64,000 nucleotides of DNA from DASZBX01 sp035943635 (GCA_035943635.1 DASZBX010000055.1:111031-175030); one strand, 5' to 3'; positions 51,501-60,193 are shown, counted from the stretch's first letter. Notes: a model not told the origin generated them from the letters alone. Numbers and translations are program-made.

Positions 51501-52556
51501 TTACATTCCCGAGTCGAGCACGCCGTGGCCGCGCGCGATGAGTGGAGCGACCATGTCGCCGATCTGGTCGAAGCCGGCGCCGAGGGTCTGGCCGCGCGAG
51601 TACCGCAGGTGGATGCCCTCGGCGATCACCGCGAGCTTGAAGCAGCCCAGGGCTATGCACCAGGGCAGGTCGGTCAGGTCGGCGCCGGTGGCCGCCGCGT
51701 ACAGCTCGGCCACCTGGGCGCCGTCCGGGAAGCCGTTCTCGGCGCACACGGCCGAGGCGACCGCGTCCGCGGGCATGCCGGGGGTGGCGTCCCAGTAGAC
51801 GATCATCAGGCCGAGGTCGGCCACCGGGTCGCCCAGGGTGGACATCTCCCAGTCCACCACGGCCGCGATCGAGTCGTCCGCGGCCACGATCGTGTTGTCC
51901 AGCCGGAAGTCGCCGTGCACCAGCGCCGCGCGGCCGCCGGCCGGGGCGGCCGCGGCCAGCCGGGCGGGCAACTCGGCGAAGCCGGGCAGGTGCCGCTCGT
52001 CGTTGGACTCCAGCTGCTTGGACCAGCGCCGCACCTGCCGCTCCAGGTAGCCGTCCGGGCGGCCGAAGTCGCCCAGGCCCAGCTCCCGCGGGTCGGCCGC
52101 GTGCAGCCGGGCCAGGGTCTGGATCAGGTTGGCGGTGATCTGCCCGGCCCGGGCCGGCCCCAGTACGGCGGCCTGCGCGGCGCTCCGGTAGACCGTGCCC
52201 TCGACGAAGTCCATCAGGTAGAACGGCGCGCCGACCACCTCGGTGTCCTCGCACAGCGCGATCGGCCGGGGCACCGGGAAGCCCGCCGCGGACAGCGCCG
52301 AGAGCACCCGGAACTCCCGGGCCATGTCGTGCGCCGTGGCCAGCACGTGGCCCAGCGGCGGGCGGCGGACCGCCCACACGCTCTTGCCGTCGGTGACCCG
52401 GTAGGTCAGATTGGACTTGCCCCCGGTGATCCGGTCGGCGGACAGACCGGCGCCCGGCCCGGTGGACAGCAGTCCGGGCACGGCCCGGTCGAGGTAGCCG
52501 GCCAGGGCGTCGAGATCGAGGCCGGTGCGCTGAGTACTTTGCACGGTGTCTACCAT
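51501..52556 (-). CDS. APH-like phosphotransferase (ACAD10/11 N-terminal-like kinase)
   Basis: 351 residues. The kinase loop is ALVHGDFRLDNTIVAADDSI (HGDxxxxN) and the metal Asp follows in AVVDWEMSTLGDPVADLGLM. GGKSNLTYRVTDG is the ATP-binding start. This is the phosphotransferase group fused to or next to acyl-CoA dehydrogenases in ACAD10/11; a role in phosphorylating a 4-hydroxyacyl-CoA is inferred. The operator palindrome at 52554-52573 overlaps its start codon region. Confidence 0.9.
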   Translation of the reverse strand: MVDTVQSTQRTGLDLDALAGYLDRAVPGLLSTGPGAGLSADRITGGKSNLTYRVTDGKSVWAVRRPPLGHVLATAHDMAREFRVLSALSAAGFPVPRPIALCEDTEVVGAPFYLMDFVEGTVYRSAAQAAVLGPARAGQITANLIQTLARLHAADPRELGLGDFGRPDGYLERQVRRWSKQLESNDERHLPGFAELPARLAAAAPAGGRAALVHGDFRLDNTIVAADDSIAAVVDWEMSTLGDPVADLGLMIVYWDATPGMPADAVASAVCAENGFPDGAQVAELYAAATGADLTDLPWCIALGCFKLAVIAEGIHLRYSRGQTLGAGFDQIGDMVAPLIARGHGVLDSGM

Positions 52557-52573
52557 ACCGACTGGTCGGTATG
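52554..52573. promoter_or_regulatory. TetR-type operator CATACCGAC-TG-GTCGGTATG
   Basis: Perfect 9-bp arms around a 2-base centre. It lies between the divergent kinase (start 52556) and LLM (start 52614) genes. A near copy lies at 56701-56720 upstream of the SDR gene. The same TetR (perhaps the one at 57283) may control both. Confidence 0.8.
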
Positions 52574-52613
52574 ATGCCTAGCGGTAACCGCGAGCAGATC
52601 AGGAGAAGGCGCG

Positions 52614-53942
52614 ATGGACGACCAGGTGCACGACCGGCCGCAGGGCCCCGACGACGACGGCCCGCAGAGCCGCCCGGGCAGCATGAGCGCAGGTCAGGCG
52701 GCAGGCAGCGAGCCGGGCCGGGCAGCCGCGGCCGGCGCTTCCGGGGCCGCGGCGCACGGCCCGGCCGGACCCGGCCCGGGTGAGGTTTCCCACACCGGCC
52801 CGGCCGGCGACCACGCCCGCCCGGCCCGGCGGCGCGGCCTGACCATCCCGTTCGAGGGGTTCGACGCGGTCGAACTGCCCATGCACCGGGAGCTGTTCCA
52901 GCACGCCCTGGCCGCCGGGTACACCGACCTGTGGAGCTCGGAGACCAACGGCTCCGACGGCCTGACCCCGCTCGCCCTCGCCTCGGTCTGGGCCCCGGAC
53001 GCCCGCCTGGGCAGCGCGATCCTGCCCGTGCACACCCGCGGCCCGGCCCTGCTCGCGATGAGCGCGGCCGCACTGGCCGAGGCCGCCCCGGGCCGGTTCG
53101 TGCTCGGCATCGGCGCCTCCTCCCCGGCGATCGTGCAGCGCTGGAACGGGATCGCGTTCGACCAGCCGTTCGGCCGGGTCCGGGACACCCTGCGCTTCCT
53201 GCGCCGGGCCCTGGCCGGGCAGAAGGTGGACGAGCAGTTCCCCACCTTCACCGTGCGCGGCTTCCGGCTCGGCCGCCCGCCCCGGGTGGCCCCGCCGATC
53301 CTGCTCGCGGCGCTGCGCCCGGCGATGATCCGGCTCGGCGTGCGCGAGGGCGACGGGATCATCACCAACTGGCTCGGCGCCGGGGACGTGCCGCAGGTCG
53401 TGGCCGAGATGCGCAAGGCGCAGCAGGACGCGTACCGGGCCGGGGCGGCCGAGGTGGCCGGGTTGTCCGGGGCGGGCGAACTGGCCGGTGCGGGCGACGG
53501 CGCGGACCGGCACGCGGCTTTCGCGCCGAAGGAACTGGCCGCCCGGATCTTCGTCTGCCCGACCGAGGACGCCGAGTACGCCCGGGGCCTGGGCCGGATG
53601 ATGATCTCCGGTTACCTGACCGTCCCGGCGTACGCGGAGTTCCACCGCTGGCTCGGCCGCGGCGACGCGCTCGGCCCGATGTGGGACGCGTGGGCGGCCG
53701 GGGACCGCAAGAAGGCGAACGAGCTGATCCCGGACGAGGTGGTCGACGCCCTGCTCGTGCACGGCACGCCCGACCAGTGCCGCGCGCACGTCGACCGGTA
53801 CGCGGATGCCGGCATCGACACCGCGATCCTGGCCCTGCTGCCGACGCCGGAACTCGGAGCCGTCCAGGCAGCGAGCAAGGGCGAGGCGCAGGTCCGGTAT
53901 CTGGCCGAGGTGATCAGCGCTCTGGCACCGACCGGGGAGTGA
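52614..53942 (+). CDS. LLM-class F420-dependent oxidoreductase
   Basis: 442 residues; AGGAGAAGG lies directly upstream of the ATG. The first 75 residues are low-complexity Gly/Ala/Pro/Arg and unlike the fold. The barrel begins at GLTIPFEGFDAVELPMHREL. Signatures are YTDLWSSETNGSDGLTPLAL, PGRFVLGIGASSPAIVQRWN and YADAGIDTAILALLP, typical of mycobacterial/Streptomyces F420 LLM enzymes (MSMEG-type). Reaction unknown; beside acyl-CoA genes it may act on a lipid or steroid intermediate. Confidence 0.9.
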   Translation: MDDQVHDRPQGPDDDGPQSRPGSMSAGQAAGSEPGRAAAAGASGAAAHGPAGPGPGEVSHTGPAGDHARPARRRGLTIPFEGFDAVELPMHRELFQHALAAGYTDLWSSETNGSDGLTPLALASVWAPDARLGSAILPVHTRGPALLAMSAAALAEAAPGRFVLGIGASSPAIVQRWNGIAFDQPFGRVRDTLRFLRRALAGQKVDEQFPTFTVRGFRLGRPPRVAPPILLAALRPAMIRLGVREGDGIITNWLGAGDVPQVVAEMRKAQQDAYRAGAAEVAGLSGAGELAGAGDGADRHAAFAPKELAARIFVCPTEDAEYARGLGRMMISGYLTVPAYAEFHRWLGRGDALGPMWDAWAAGDRKKANELIPDEVVDALLVHGTPDQCRAHVDRYADAGIDTAILALLPTPELGAVQAASKGEAQVRYLAEVISALAPTGE

Positions 53943-54058
53943 TCCGGCAGTCGCCCGCCGGGCTGCGGATGGTGGAATCGATCTCCGCGGTCCGGCGTCC
54001 GCCTGGCGGCGACTGCGCAGCAGTGGGGGCAACTTGACCAGTGAATGAGGGAACTGTC

Positions 54059-54640
54059 TCAGCCGCAGGAGCTCCAGCCGTTCCCGTACGCGGGCTGTGC
54101 GCTGTCGATCAGCCAGTAGCCGCCGGGTTGCTGGACCATGTAGTAGTCGAGATCCCAGTTGTCGCAGGGGTCTTGTCCGTCCGGGGACAGGCTGGGCGCC
54201 TGGTAGCTGGTGAAGGAGACCTCGGCGGCCACCCGGCAGCCGGAGCGCAGGTGTTCGGCATGGTAGACGATGTTCGTGTCAACACTGGAAGACACGCCGT
54301 CGGTGAAGGTGTTGTAGCCGCCGATCCGGTCGTGGTCCGACTGCGTCAGCATGCTCCATGCGCCGGGGTAGTTCCCCAGGCTGATGTCGTCGAAGTAGCG
54401 GATCAGGGTGCTGCCGACGGCGCTGGCCTGGCCGGGGGAGTAGTTCGAGCAGCTGTTCTGGGCTAGCGCGGCCGTCGCGGCCCGGGGCGGCGCCGGGCCG
54501 GTGCCGGCCGGGCCGGGGGCGGAGTGCTGGACGGAGGCGGCCGGGACGGCCGCCCCGCCGTCCGCCGCCGAGGCCGCGGCGGGCCCGGCTCCCAGGCCGA
54601 GCAGTGCGGCGGTGCACAGGGTGGTGGTGGTCGATCGCAT
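54059..54640 (-). CDS. Secreted protein of unknown function, 193 aa
   Basis: The start ATG (MRSTTTTLCTAALLGLGAGP) has GGGAGG at good spacing. Sec signal peptide, cleavage after ASA; then an Ala/Pro-rich linker to residue 65. The C-terminal domain (SVGSTLIRYFDDISLGNYPG, AWSMLTQSDHDRIGGYNTF, WDLDYYMVQQPGGYWLIDSA) resembles the SnoaL/NTF2-like folds (DUF4878 type) found in secreted actinobacterial proteins. It has Cys near the start of the domain, in the middle (RSGCRVA, DPCDNW) and at the end (SSCG), possible disulfides. Confidence 0.75.
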   Translation of the reverse strand: MRSTTTTLCTAALLGLGAGPAAASAADGGAAVPAASVQHSAPGPAGTGPAPPRAATAALAQNSCSNYSPGQASAVGSTLIRYFDDISLGNYPGAWSMLTQSDHDRIGGYNTFTDGVSSSVDTNIVYHAEHLRSGCRVAAEVSFTSYQAPSLSPDGQDPCDNWDLDYYMVQQPGGYWLIDSAQPAYGNGWSSCG

Positions 54641-54995
54641 CGGATCCTCCCGGTGGCGTGCAGTCCGGCCGGTCGCGGTGTGGGTTCGCGCACTGGCCTT
54701 GATCAACACTCCTCGGGTGGGGCGGACCGGCATACCGCCAGGCGGGTGAGCACACGTCCCGGACCCGGTCGCCAGGCTTCCTCTGCCCGCGCCCGGTGCC
54801 CGTCGCCCGCACGTCGCCGCCGATACGCCCTGCACTCGCCCTGCGACCTCAGCCACGACGCGGTCCGCGATGACCGCCGCGACCTGGTCCGCGATGACCG
54901 CCACGACGCGGTCCGTGATGACCGCCGCGACCCGGTCAGCCGCCTCAGCCCGCCCTCAACCCTCCCTCGCCCCCACAACCAACCCGAGCCCAGCC
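54641..54995. other. Intergenic region with a 24-bp tandem repeat
   Basis: 355 bases without a credible gene. The 24-base unit beginning ggtccgcgatgaccgcc is repeated three times with small changes at 54862-54885, 54886-54909 and 54910-54933, plus a short partial copy. Confidence 0.6.
54862..54937. repeat. 24-bp tandem repeat, 3.2 copies
   Basis: Units start with ggtccg[c/t]gatgaccgcc and differ at three to five positions. The 24-base period keeps any frame. No protein is supported here, so it may be a regulatory or neutral minisatellite. Confidence 0.85.
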
Positions 54996-55733
54996 CTACA
55001 CCAACCGCGCCCGGGCCGCGTTCACGACCTCCGCCCCGACCCCGGCCGCGGCGAAGTACGCCTCCGGGTCGAAGTCCGCCAGCACGGCGAGCATCGCCTC
55101 GCGCGCGGTGAGGCCGGCCTCGGTCAGCGACTCGCGGATCTCGTCCAGGTCGTCCTGGTGCAGCGAGGTGCCGTGCGGGCCGGAGTTCTGGTAGCTCAGC
55201 TCGTAGTCGGCCGCGATCGCCTCCGGCTCCACCCCGGCCAGCCGCAGCAGCACCATCACGGCCAGCCCGGTCCGGTCCCGGCCCAGTTCGCAGTGCACGA
55301 GGATGCCGCCCGGGGCCGCGCCGGCCACCGCGGCGACGAACTCGGCCATCGCCTTCGCGCCGTCGCGCAGGTAGGCCCGGAATATCCGGGGCGTGCCGTC
55401 CAGGTCGCTGACCGTGTTGTACCAGCCGGGCGCGAGGAACTGGTCCACCGGCACCCGGACCAGGCTGGTCCCGGCCGGCCGGGCGGCCAGCGGCTGCTCC
55501 ACCTCGTCGTCGTTGCGCAGGTCTATCACGGTACGGATACCGTGCTCGGCCACGCTGCGCCACCCGGCCTCGGTCAGGTGGTCCGGGCCGGCCGAGCGCA
55601 CCAGTGCGCCGGGGCGGATCGCCGCCCCGGCGCCGGCCGGCAGGCCGCCGAGGTCCCGGGCGTTGACCAGCCCGTCCCAGTCGAGGATCCGGGCCGGATC
55701 CTGGAGTACATCACTTGTTCGCAGAGGGTCCAT
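54996..55733 (-). CDS. Tyrosine/dual-specificity protein phosphatase (PTP family)
   Basis: 245 residues. The signature HCxxGxxRT appears as HCELGRDRTG at residues 147-156 with the nucleophile Cys and P-loop Arg. NARDLGG at residue 24 and VIDLRNDDEVE at 69-79 mark the Y_phosphatase3 family found in Streptomyces (MptpB/LipA-like proteins). Substrate is a phosphotyrosine or a phosphoinositide, unknown. It is about 100 bases downstream of the SDR gene on the same strand and may be part of that transcript. Confidence 0.88.
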   Translation of the reverse strand: MDPLRTSDVLQDPARILDWDGLVNARDLGGLPAGAGAAIRPGALVRSAGPDHLTEAGWRSVAEHGIRTVIDLRNDDEVEQPLAARPAGTSLVRVPVDQFLAPGWYNTVSDLDGTPRIFRAYLRDGAKAMAEFVAAVAGAAPGGILVHCELGRDRTGLAVMVLLRLAGVEPEAIAADYELSYQNSGPHGTSLHQDDLDEIRESLTEAGLTAREAMLAVLADFDPEAYFAAAGVGAEVVNAARARLV

Positions 55734-55839
55734 GGCGACGTTTTCTATCAGGTTTGGCCGGACTTCGCTGCCTCATCAGGGCACTGATGAAGCTCGAAGG
55801 ACGTGCTGACCGGCCCCGATGCCGTCGCCGTACGGACCG

Positions 55840-56634
55840 TCAGGTGGTGGCCACCAACTTGCGGACACCGGCCAGCCAGCGGTCCCGGTCGGCCGCCTTG
55901 TACCCGATGTGCTTGGCCACCTCCGGATGCGGCAGGATCAGGAACCGCTCGGCGGCCAGGCCCTCGATCACGCAGTCGGCGACCTGCTCCACCGTCAGCA
56001 GCTCCCCGGAGGCGGCCACCGCCAGCGCGGCCGGGTTGCCCGAGTCCAGGCCGTCCTGCAGCAGCGCGGTGCGCACCCCGAGCGGACACAGGGCACTGAC
56101 TTTGACGCCCTGATCTCCGTACGCCACCGCGAGATACTCGGCGAAGGCGACGGCGGCGTTCTTGGACAGGGTGTACGGCGCGTCCCCGGGCGACATCAGC
56201 AGCCCGGCCGCGGAACAGGTGTTGAGCAGGTACCCGCAGCCGCGCTCGACCATCCCCGGCACGACGGCCCGGGCCGCGTACACGTGTGCCATCGTGTTCA
56301 CCCGCCAGGCGAGTTCGAACTCCGCGTCGGTGGCGTCGATGCCGTGGCCGGTCGCGATCCCGGCGTTGGAGCACATCAGGTCGACCGGCCCGAACTCGCG
56401 CTCGGCCGCCTCGACCAGCCCGCGCACCTGGGCCTCCTCGGCCACGTCCACCACCAGCGCCGAGGCCCGGGCGCCGAACTCGCGCACCTGCGCCGCGACG
56501 GCCTCGGCCGCGGTCCCGTCCAGGTCCGCGACCAGCACCGCCGCCGCGCCCTCGGCCGCGAACCGGCGCGCCAGCTGCGCGCCGATGCCGTTGCCGCCGC
56601 CGGTGACCACGGCGACCTTGCCTGCCAGCTCCAT
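55840..56634 (-). CDS. Short-chain dehydrogenase/reductase
   Basis: 264 residues, classical SDR. Cofactor loop VVTGGGNGIGAQLARRF at residues 9-25, Asp in VADLDG (suggesting NAD), NAG in MCSNAGIA, catalytic Ser in LLNTCSAAG and YTLSK (Tyr/Lys). AGGAGG precedes the ATG at 56634. Probably oxidises or reduces a hydroxyacyl intermediate of the acyl-CoA genes at 50-53 kb. Its promoter region contains the operator at 56701-56720, the near copy of the one at 52554. Confidence 0.93.
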   Translation of the reverse strand: MELAGKVAVVTGGGNGIGAQLARRFAAEGAAAVLVADLDGTAAEAVAAQVREFGARASALVVDVAEEAQVRGLVEAAEREFGPVDLMCSNAGIATGHGIDATDAEFELAWRVNTMAHVYAARAVVPGMVERGCGYLLNTCSAAGLLMSPGDAPYTLSKNAAVAFAEYLAVAYGDQGVKVSALCPLGVRTALLQDGLDSGNPAALAVAASGELLTVEQVADCVIEGLAAERFLILPHPEVAKHIGYKAADRDRWLAGVRKLVATT

Positions 56635-56700
56635 CTGAAACCTCCTGCGTGCCCGGTGGGCCGGCCCGCTCGCGGCCGGACTGCTCCCGCCACTGTACGG

Positions 56701-56720
56701 CAGACCGACCAGTCGGTATG
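56701..56720. promoter_or_regulatory. TetR-type operator, second copy
   Basis: CAGACCGAC-CA-GTCGGTATG: 8 of 9 arm positions pair, and the right half is identical to that at 52554-52573. It lies 67 bases upstream of the SDR gene. Confidence 0.75.
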
Positions 56721-56798
56721 GAGCCGGTGCGACACCGACGCGGCTGCGACCGGGGCCTGAGACGGTCGCAACCGCGTCGGCGGCCTGGGCGGGGTCGG

Positions 56799-57254
56799 TC
56801 AGCTGTGCGAGACGGTCAGCGCGTAGAACTCGACCTTCGCGCCCACCGTGGACTTTCTCCCGGAGGTCTGGTCGTAGTCGCCGGCCTTGAAGTACATGCC
56901 GTAGCCGTTGATCGTGGACGACGCCGTCCAGGTCTGGGTCGCGCCGCCGTTGATGACCAGGCTGATCGTGCTGCCGCTCAGGCCGATCGTGTAGCTCCAC
57001 TTGGTGCCGAGCTTCACGCTGCCGACCGTGTACAGCTTCTCGTTGCCGCCCGCGGGCGTCTGCTCGATCCCGATCTTGATGGTGCCGCTGGAGTAGTAGA
57101 ACAGCTCCAGCAGCGGCTTGGTCGAGCCGCCGGAGCCGAGGTGGATCTGCCCGACCGCGACGTGGTCCGGGACCTCGGTGACCGCGAGTGTGCCGCTGAG
57201 CTTGTTGGTGGTGCCCTTGGCGGACCAGTTCGCCGCAGCTTGTGAACAGATCGA
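56799..57254 (-). pseudogene. C-terminal fragment of a PL7-type alginate lyase
   Basis: The minus-strand frame reads NWSAKGTTNKLSGTLAVTEV, then AVGQIHL, KIGIEQTP, KWSYTIGLSGSTISLVINGG and GMYFKAGDYDQTSG, ending VEFYALTVSHS. The YFKAGxYxQ motif and beta-jelly-roll pattern are those of polysaccharide lyase family 7. About 145 of some 230 residues remain; the N-terminal third, with the signal peptide and an arginine-containing active-site strand, is lost, and a stop lies in frame at 57255-57257. There is no usable start. A dead remnant of a secreted sugar lyase. Confidence 0.75.
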
Positions 57255-57282
57255 TCAACCCGGGATCACGCCCAGGGGAAGA

Positions 57283-57888
57283 TCAGCCGCGCGGTGCGAG
57301 GCTCGACAGCAGCAGGTCGGCGTACGACTCGCCGACCGCGGTGGCCGTGAGCGGGCCGTCCGGGTGGAACCAGGTGCCCAGATGGTGCACCGAGCCGAAG
57401 AAGTAGGAGACCACCAGGTCCGGGTCGACCTCGGCGCGGAACTCGCCGGACTGCTGGCCCTCGGTCACCAGGTCCCGGAACCGCTCGTGGTAGCGGCGCC
57501 GCTCGATCCGGACCAGCTTCTGCTTGTCGGCGGCCAGCAGGTGCTGCGACCGGAAGAACACGATCGCCTCGTCGAGGTTCGCGGCCGTGGTCTCCACCAC
57601 GTCCACGGCAGCCAGCCGCAGCCGGAGGCCGGGCGCACCGGGGCCGGCCGCGATCTGCTCCAGCTGCCCGGCCTGCATGGCCAGCAGGCGATGGTAGATC
57701 TCGTACAACAGGGCGTCTTTGGAGTCGAAGTAGTGGTACATCGCGCCCTTGGTGACCCCGGCCGCCGAGACCACGTCCTGCACGGAGGTCGACTCGTATC
57801 CGTGTTCTGCGAACAGGCGGGTGGCCGCGGCTATCAGGCGCTCGGTGACCGGTTCGGCGACCTCGTCCCGGGCTGCTGTGCGCGCCAT
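57283..57888 (-). CDS. TetR-family regulator
   Basis: 201 residues. HTH: TERLIAAATRLFAEHGYEST, SVQDVVSAAGVTKGAMYHYFDSK. C-terminal helices (RYHERFRDLVTEGQQSGEFR, SYFFGSVHHLGTWFHPDGPL) fit the FadR/KstR2-like group that senses acyl-CoA esters. The start ATG has GGAAGG upstream. It is the best candidate to bind the paired operators at 52554 and 56701, but its own upstream region shows no copy. Confidence 0.9.
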   Translation of the reverse strand: MARTAARDEVAEPVTERLIAAATRLFAEHGYESTSVQDVVSAAGVTKGAMYHYFDSKDALLYEIYHRLLAMQAGQLEQIAAGPGAPGLRLRLAAVDVVETTAANLDEAIVFFRSQHLLAADKQKLVRIERRRYHERFRDLVTEGQQSGEFRAEVDPDLVVSYFFGSVHHLGTWFHPDGPLTATAVGESYADLLLSSLAPRG

Positions 57889-58156
57889 CGCCCGCCTTCC
57901 TCCCGTGTCGGCCCTGCTCGTGCGGTATTCGTACCGGGCAGTATATCCGGCCGGTCCGGGCCGATCGCGCCGCCGCGGCCCGGCGCGCGCGGCCGTCGGG
58001 CCCGTCGCGCTCGGCGGGTCCCCGAACGGATCAGCCCGGACCCCTGGATGGGCGCGACCGGGCCCGCAGCGGGTGTGCGGCCCGGACCGGTGACGCAGGG
58101 TGGAGGAAGGTGAGCGGGAAGTACCCGCCCACAGCACACCCAGAGGAGACGGTCCC

Positions 58157-58459
58157 GTGGCGGACTACTACGTTTTCAAGATGCCGAAGAACTCCAAGAA
58201 CAACGGCGAGCTGGACAAATCCCAGGTCGTCGAGCTCGTCGCCCTGGCCGCGGCGGTGGCCGGGACCGACAAGGTGATCTACCTGTCCGGGCCGCACGCC
58301 AACCCCGAGCAGAAGGCCGCGATGAAGGCCGTGCGCAACCAGCTGGTCAGCAAGGGCGTGCCGATGGAGCGGATCACCCACTCCAAGCCCGACGGCATGG
58401 CGGTCCACCTGGCCGACGCCGGGTCCGCCGCCGCTCCCGCTTCCGCCGCGCGCGTCTGA
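58157..58459 (+). CDS. Small hypothetical protein, 100 aa
   Basis: GTG start at 58157, with GAGGAGAC upstream. Residues 1-100 read VADYYVFKMPKNSKNNGELD, then VVELVALAAAVAGTDKVIYL and MKAVRNQLVSKGVPMERITH, an alpha/beta pattern. No family recognised. Terminator at 58485-58528. Confidence 0.7.
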   Translation: MADYYVFKMPKNSKNNGELDKSQVVELVALAAAVAGTDKVIYLSGPHANPEQKAAMKAVRNQLVSKGVPMERITHSKPDGMAVHLADAGSAAAPASAARV

Positions 58460-58484
58460 GCCGCACGCCGCGTGCACCGGGGGT

Positions 58485-58528
58485 GCCTGAGCCGTTCCGG
58501 GCTGTCCGGAGCGGCTCAGGCCGTTTTT
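58485..58528 (+). terminator. Rho-independent terminator
   Basis: GCCTGAGCCG at 58485 pairs with CGGCTCAGGC, with an inner TCCGG/CCGGA, followed by a T5 run (58524-58528). Confidence 0.85.
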
Positions 58529-58533
58529 GTCGG

Positions 58534-58893
58534 ATGAAGCATGTTCATGACGAGCAGATGAAACTGCTGAAACAAGTCTTCACGACCGATTCGGTGCTCA
58601 CGGCCGCGTCCCGGCAGTACATCCAGGGCCTGATGAGCCGGGTCGAGAGCGACCAACGCTGGAGCGTGAGCGCCGCGGCGACCGCCGGGACCGGCTACAT
58701 GGTCAAGAACGGCTGGCTGCCGAGTTCCGCGACCGGCCTGTGGACCGTCAACAGCATCGGCGAGGTCACGGCCGACGGCCACGTCCTCCTGATCGCCGTC
58801 CAGACCGACGGCGACAGTGACATGGCGACCGGCGTCGACTACGCCCAACAGATCGCCGCGACCGCAGCGCAGTCGCTGGTAGCCGACGAATAG
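58534..58893 (+). pseudogene. Serine hydrolase (class A beta-lactamase-like) C-terminal remnant
   Basis: 119 residues. The part GYMVKNGWLPSS...WTVNSIGEVTADGHVLLIAV matches the KTG-box strand region and end of secreted serine hydrolases of the beta-lactamase/PBP fold (VKNG in place of KTG). The SxxK and SxN motifs would lie upstream, but a terminator (58485-58528) immediately precedes the ATG at 58534. Only the last third survives, so the gene is dead or it makes a non-catalytic piece. Confidence 0.7.
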
Positions 58894-58900
58894 CAGCCGG

Positions 58901-59221
58901 CTAACGGAAGGATGCGACCCCGCCGCCCGGATCGGCGTCGTCGTCCTCGTCCGCCGACCGGGTCAGGCCGCCGAACCCCGGCGCCCAGCGATACTGGAGT
59001 AGGTCCGCGCGGTACTCCAGCGCCCCGAGCCCGACCAGGCTGTCCAGGATCCGCAGCAGCAGCTCGCCGTTGTCGTTCGGGTAGGACGGGAAGAACAGCC
59101 CTCGAACATCAGTGAACGACGAAGGCTCCGCGAACAGATCCATCACCCGGCCGACCTGGTAGCACGCGAGATCCAGATCGGTCCACTCGGCCAGCAGTCC
59201 CCTGAGCTTCGCATAGGTCAC
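58901..59221 (-). CDS. Hypothetical protein, 106 aa
   Basis: The GTG at 59221 has AGGA eight bases upstream; a longer reading from 59239 lacks this. The protein (VTYAKLRGLLAEWTDLDLAC ... FFPSYPNDNGELLLRILDSL) has an acidic C terminus (SADEDDDADPGGG). No family recognised; it may be an immunity- or DUF-type small protein. Confidence 0.6.
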   Translation of the reverse strand: MTYAKLRGLLAEWTDLDLACYQVGRVMDLFAEPSSFTDVRGLFFPSYPNDNGELLLRILDSLVGLGALEYRADLLQYRWAPGFGGLTRSADEDDDADPGGGVASFR

Positions 59222-59398
59222 GGAACGATCCTGGCACAATTCCCGCCGACCCGAGGGACTTCGCCCTCGATCGCCCGGCCAGGAGACTTCCCCATCCGGC
59301 TACTTCATGCGACTGTAAGATTGCAGAAAGTAACGCAGCAGTCTTATGCATGCGTCGGATGGTGGTCAGTGCCGGTCGGAAGTGTGGGGGCGATCTTC

Positions 59399-59857
59399 AT
59401 GGGGCGGTTCGGAGTATGGTCGGCGGCTCTCGTGGTCGCGTTGTCGACAGCGGGATGTGCAGCGGCCGGCGGCGGCGGATCCGGCGGCGCGGCGGAGGCG
59501 GGCGGGAAACTGTCCTGTCTTCTCGATCTCCAGTTCGACGGGCCGGTGTCCGGTCAGCTCATCGCGACCGTGGACGTCGCGTGCGACTTCCCGGTCGCCT
59601 CGTCGACGACGGTGCTGTCCGTCCTGGGCAAGTCGGCGGGAAGTTCGGCGATGTCCTGGCAGAATTTCGGTGACCCGAAGAAGAGTACCCAAGTGCCGCC
59701 GGTGTCGTTGACGTACAAGGCGCTGTGTTCGGGCGGGGACTGGGAGGCCGAGGCGAGCATCACCGGCGTCGGGCCGAACGCCCAGCCGTTCCACTCGACC
59801 GCGACGCAGCGCCTCGGCGGCACGCTGACCGACGGCGACTGCAAGGCATCCGGCTGA
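59399..59857 (+). CDS. Small secreted lipoprotein, 152 aa
   Basis: The ATG at 59399 opens MGRFGVWSAALVVALSTAGC, with lipobox LSTAGC. After a Gly/Ala-rich linker, a beta-rich domain has four Cys (LSCLLDL, VACDFPV, ALCSGGD, GDCKASG) likely in disulfides. No family recognised. An earlier in-frame start at 59321 would put extra residues before the signal, so it is not preferred. Confidence 0.7.
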   Translation: MGRFGVWSAALVVALSTAGCAAAGGGGSGGAAEAGGKLSCLLDLQFDGPVSGQLIATVDVACDFPVASSTTVLSVLGKSAGSSAMSWQNFGDPKKSTQVPPVSLTYKALCSGGDWEAEASITGVGPNAQPFHSTATQRLGGTLTDGDCKASG

Positions 59858-59872
59858 AAGGCAGGTTGGCAC

Positions 59873-60193
59873 ATGAAATTCACCATCGAGGCCGTCTGGT
59901 ATCCGGCGAACGCCGCGGCGATCGAGTATGAGTTCTTACAACGCAGGGAAGTCAGCGAGGCGGACTATGCCGCGGACGTGGCGCGGGGACTGCGCGGGGC
60001 GTCGCGGTTCCACAACGAGCGGATCGGCACGGCCCGCAGCGAGATGCTGATGCTGGGCCAGGCCGAGGAGTTCGGCGTGCGCTGGCTGGCGCAGCACGCC
60101 GGGATGGATCCCGAGTGCGACAACCTGGTCTTCCGCTACGGCATCGACGCGGACCGGGCGGAGATCCGCCGCCGGACCGAGCCGGGGGACTGA
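59873..60193 (+). CDS. Hypothetical protein, 106 aa
   Basis: Starts MKFTIEAVWYPANAAAIEYE, 15 bases after the lipoprotein gene, with AGGTTGG upstream. It has no signal or membrane segment and a conserved-looking GASRFHNERIGTARSEMLML. Not recognised. It is likely co-transcribed with the lipoprotein gene. Confidence 0.65.
   Translation: MKFTIEAVWYPANAAAIEYEFLQRREVSEADYAADVARGLRGASRFHNERIGTARSEMLMLGQAEEFGVRWLAQHAGMDPECDNLVFRYGIDADRAEIRRRTEPGD

Noticed and set aside
49503..52574. 1023-codon plus-strand frame
   Set aside because: It is the antisense shadow of three well-supported minus-strand genes (hydrolase, acyl-CoA dehydrogenase, kinase).
54862..54937. CRISPR-like array
   Set aside because: The repeats are head-to-tail with no unique spacers, so this is a tandem repeat.
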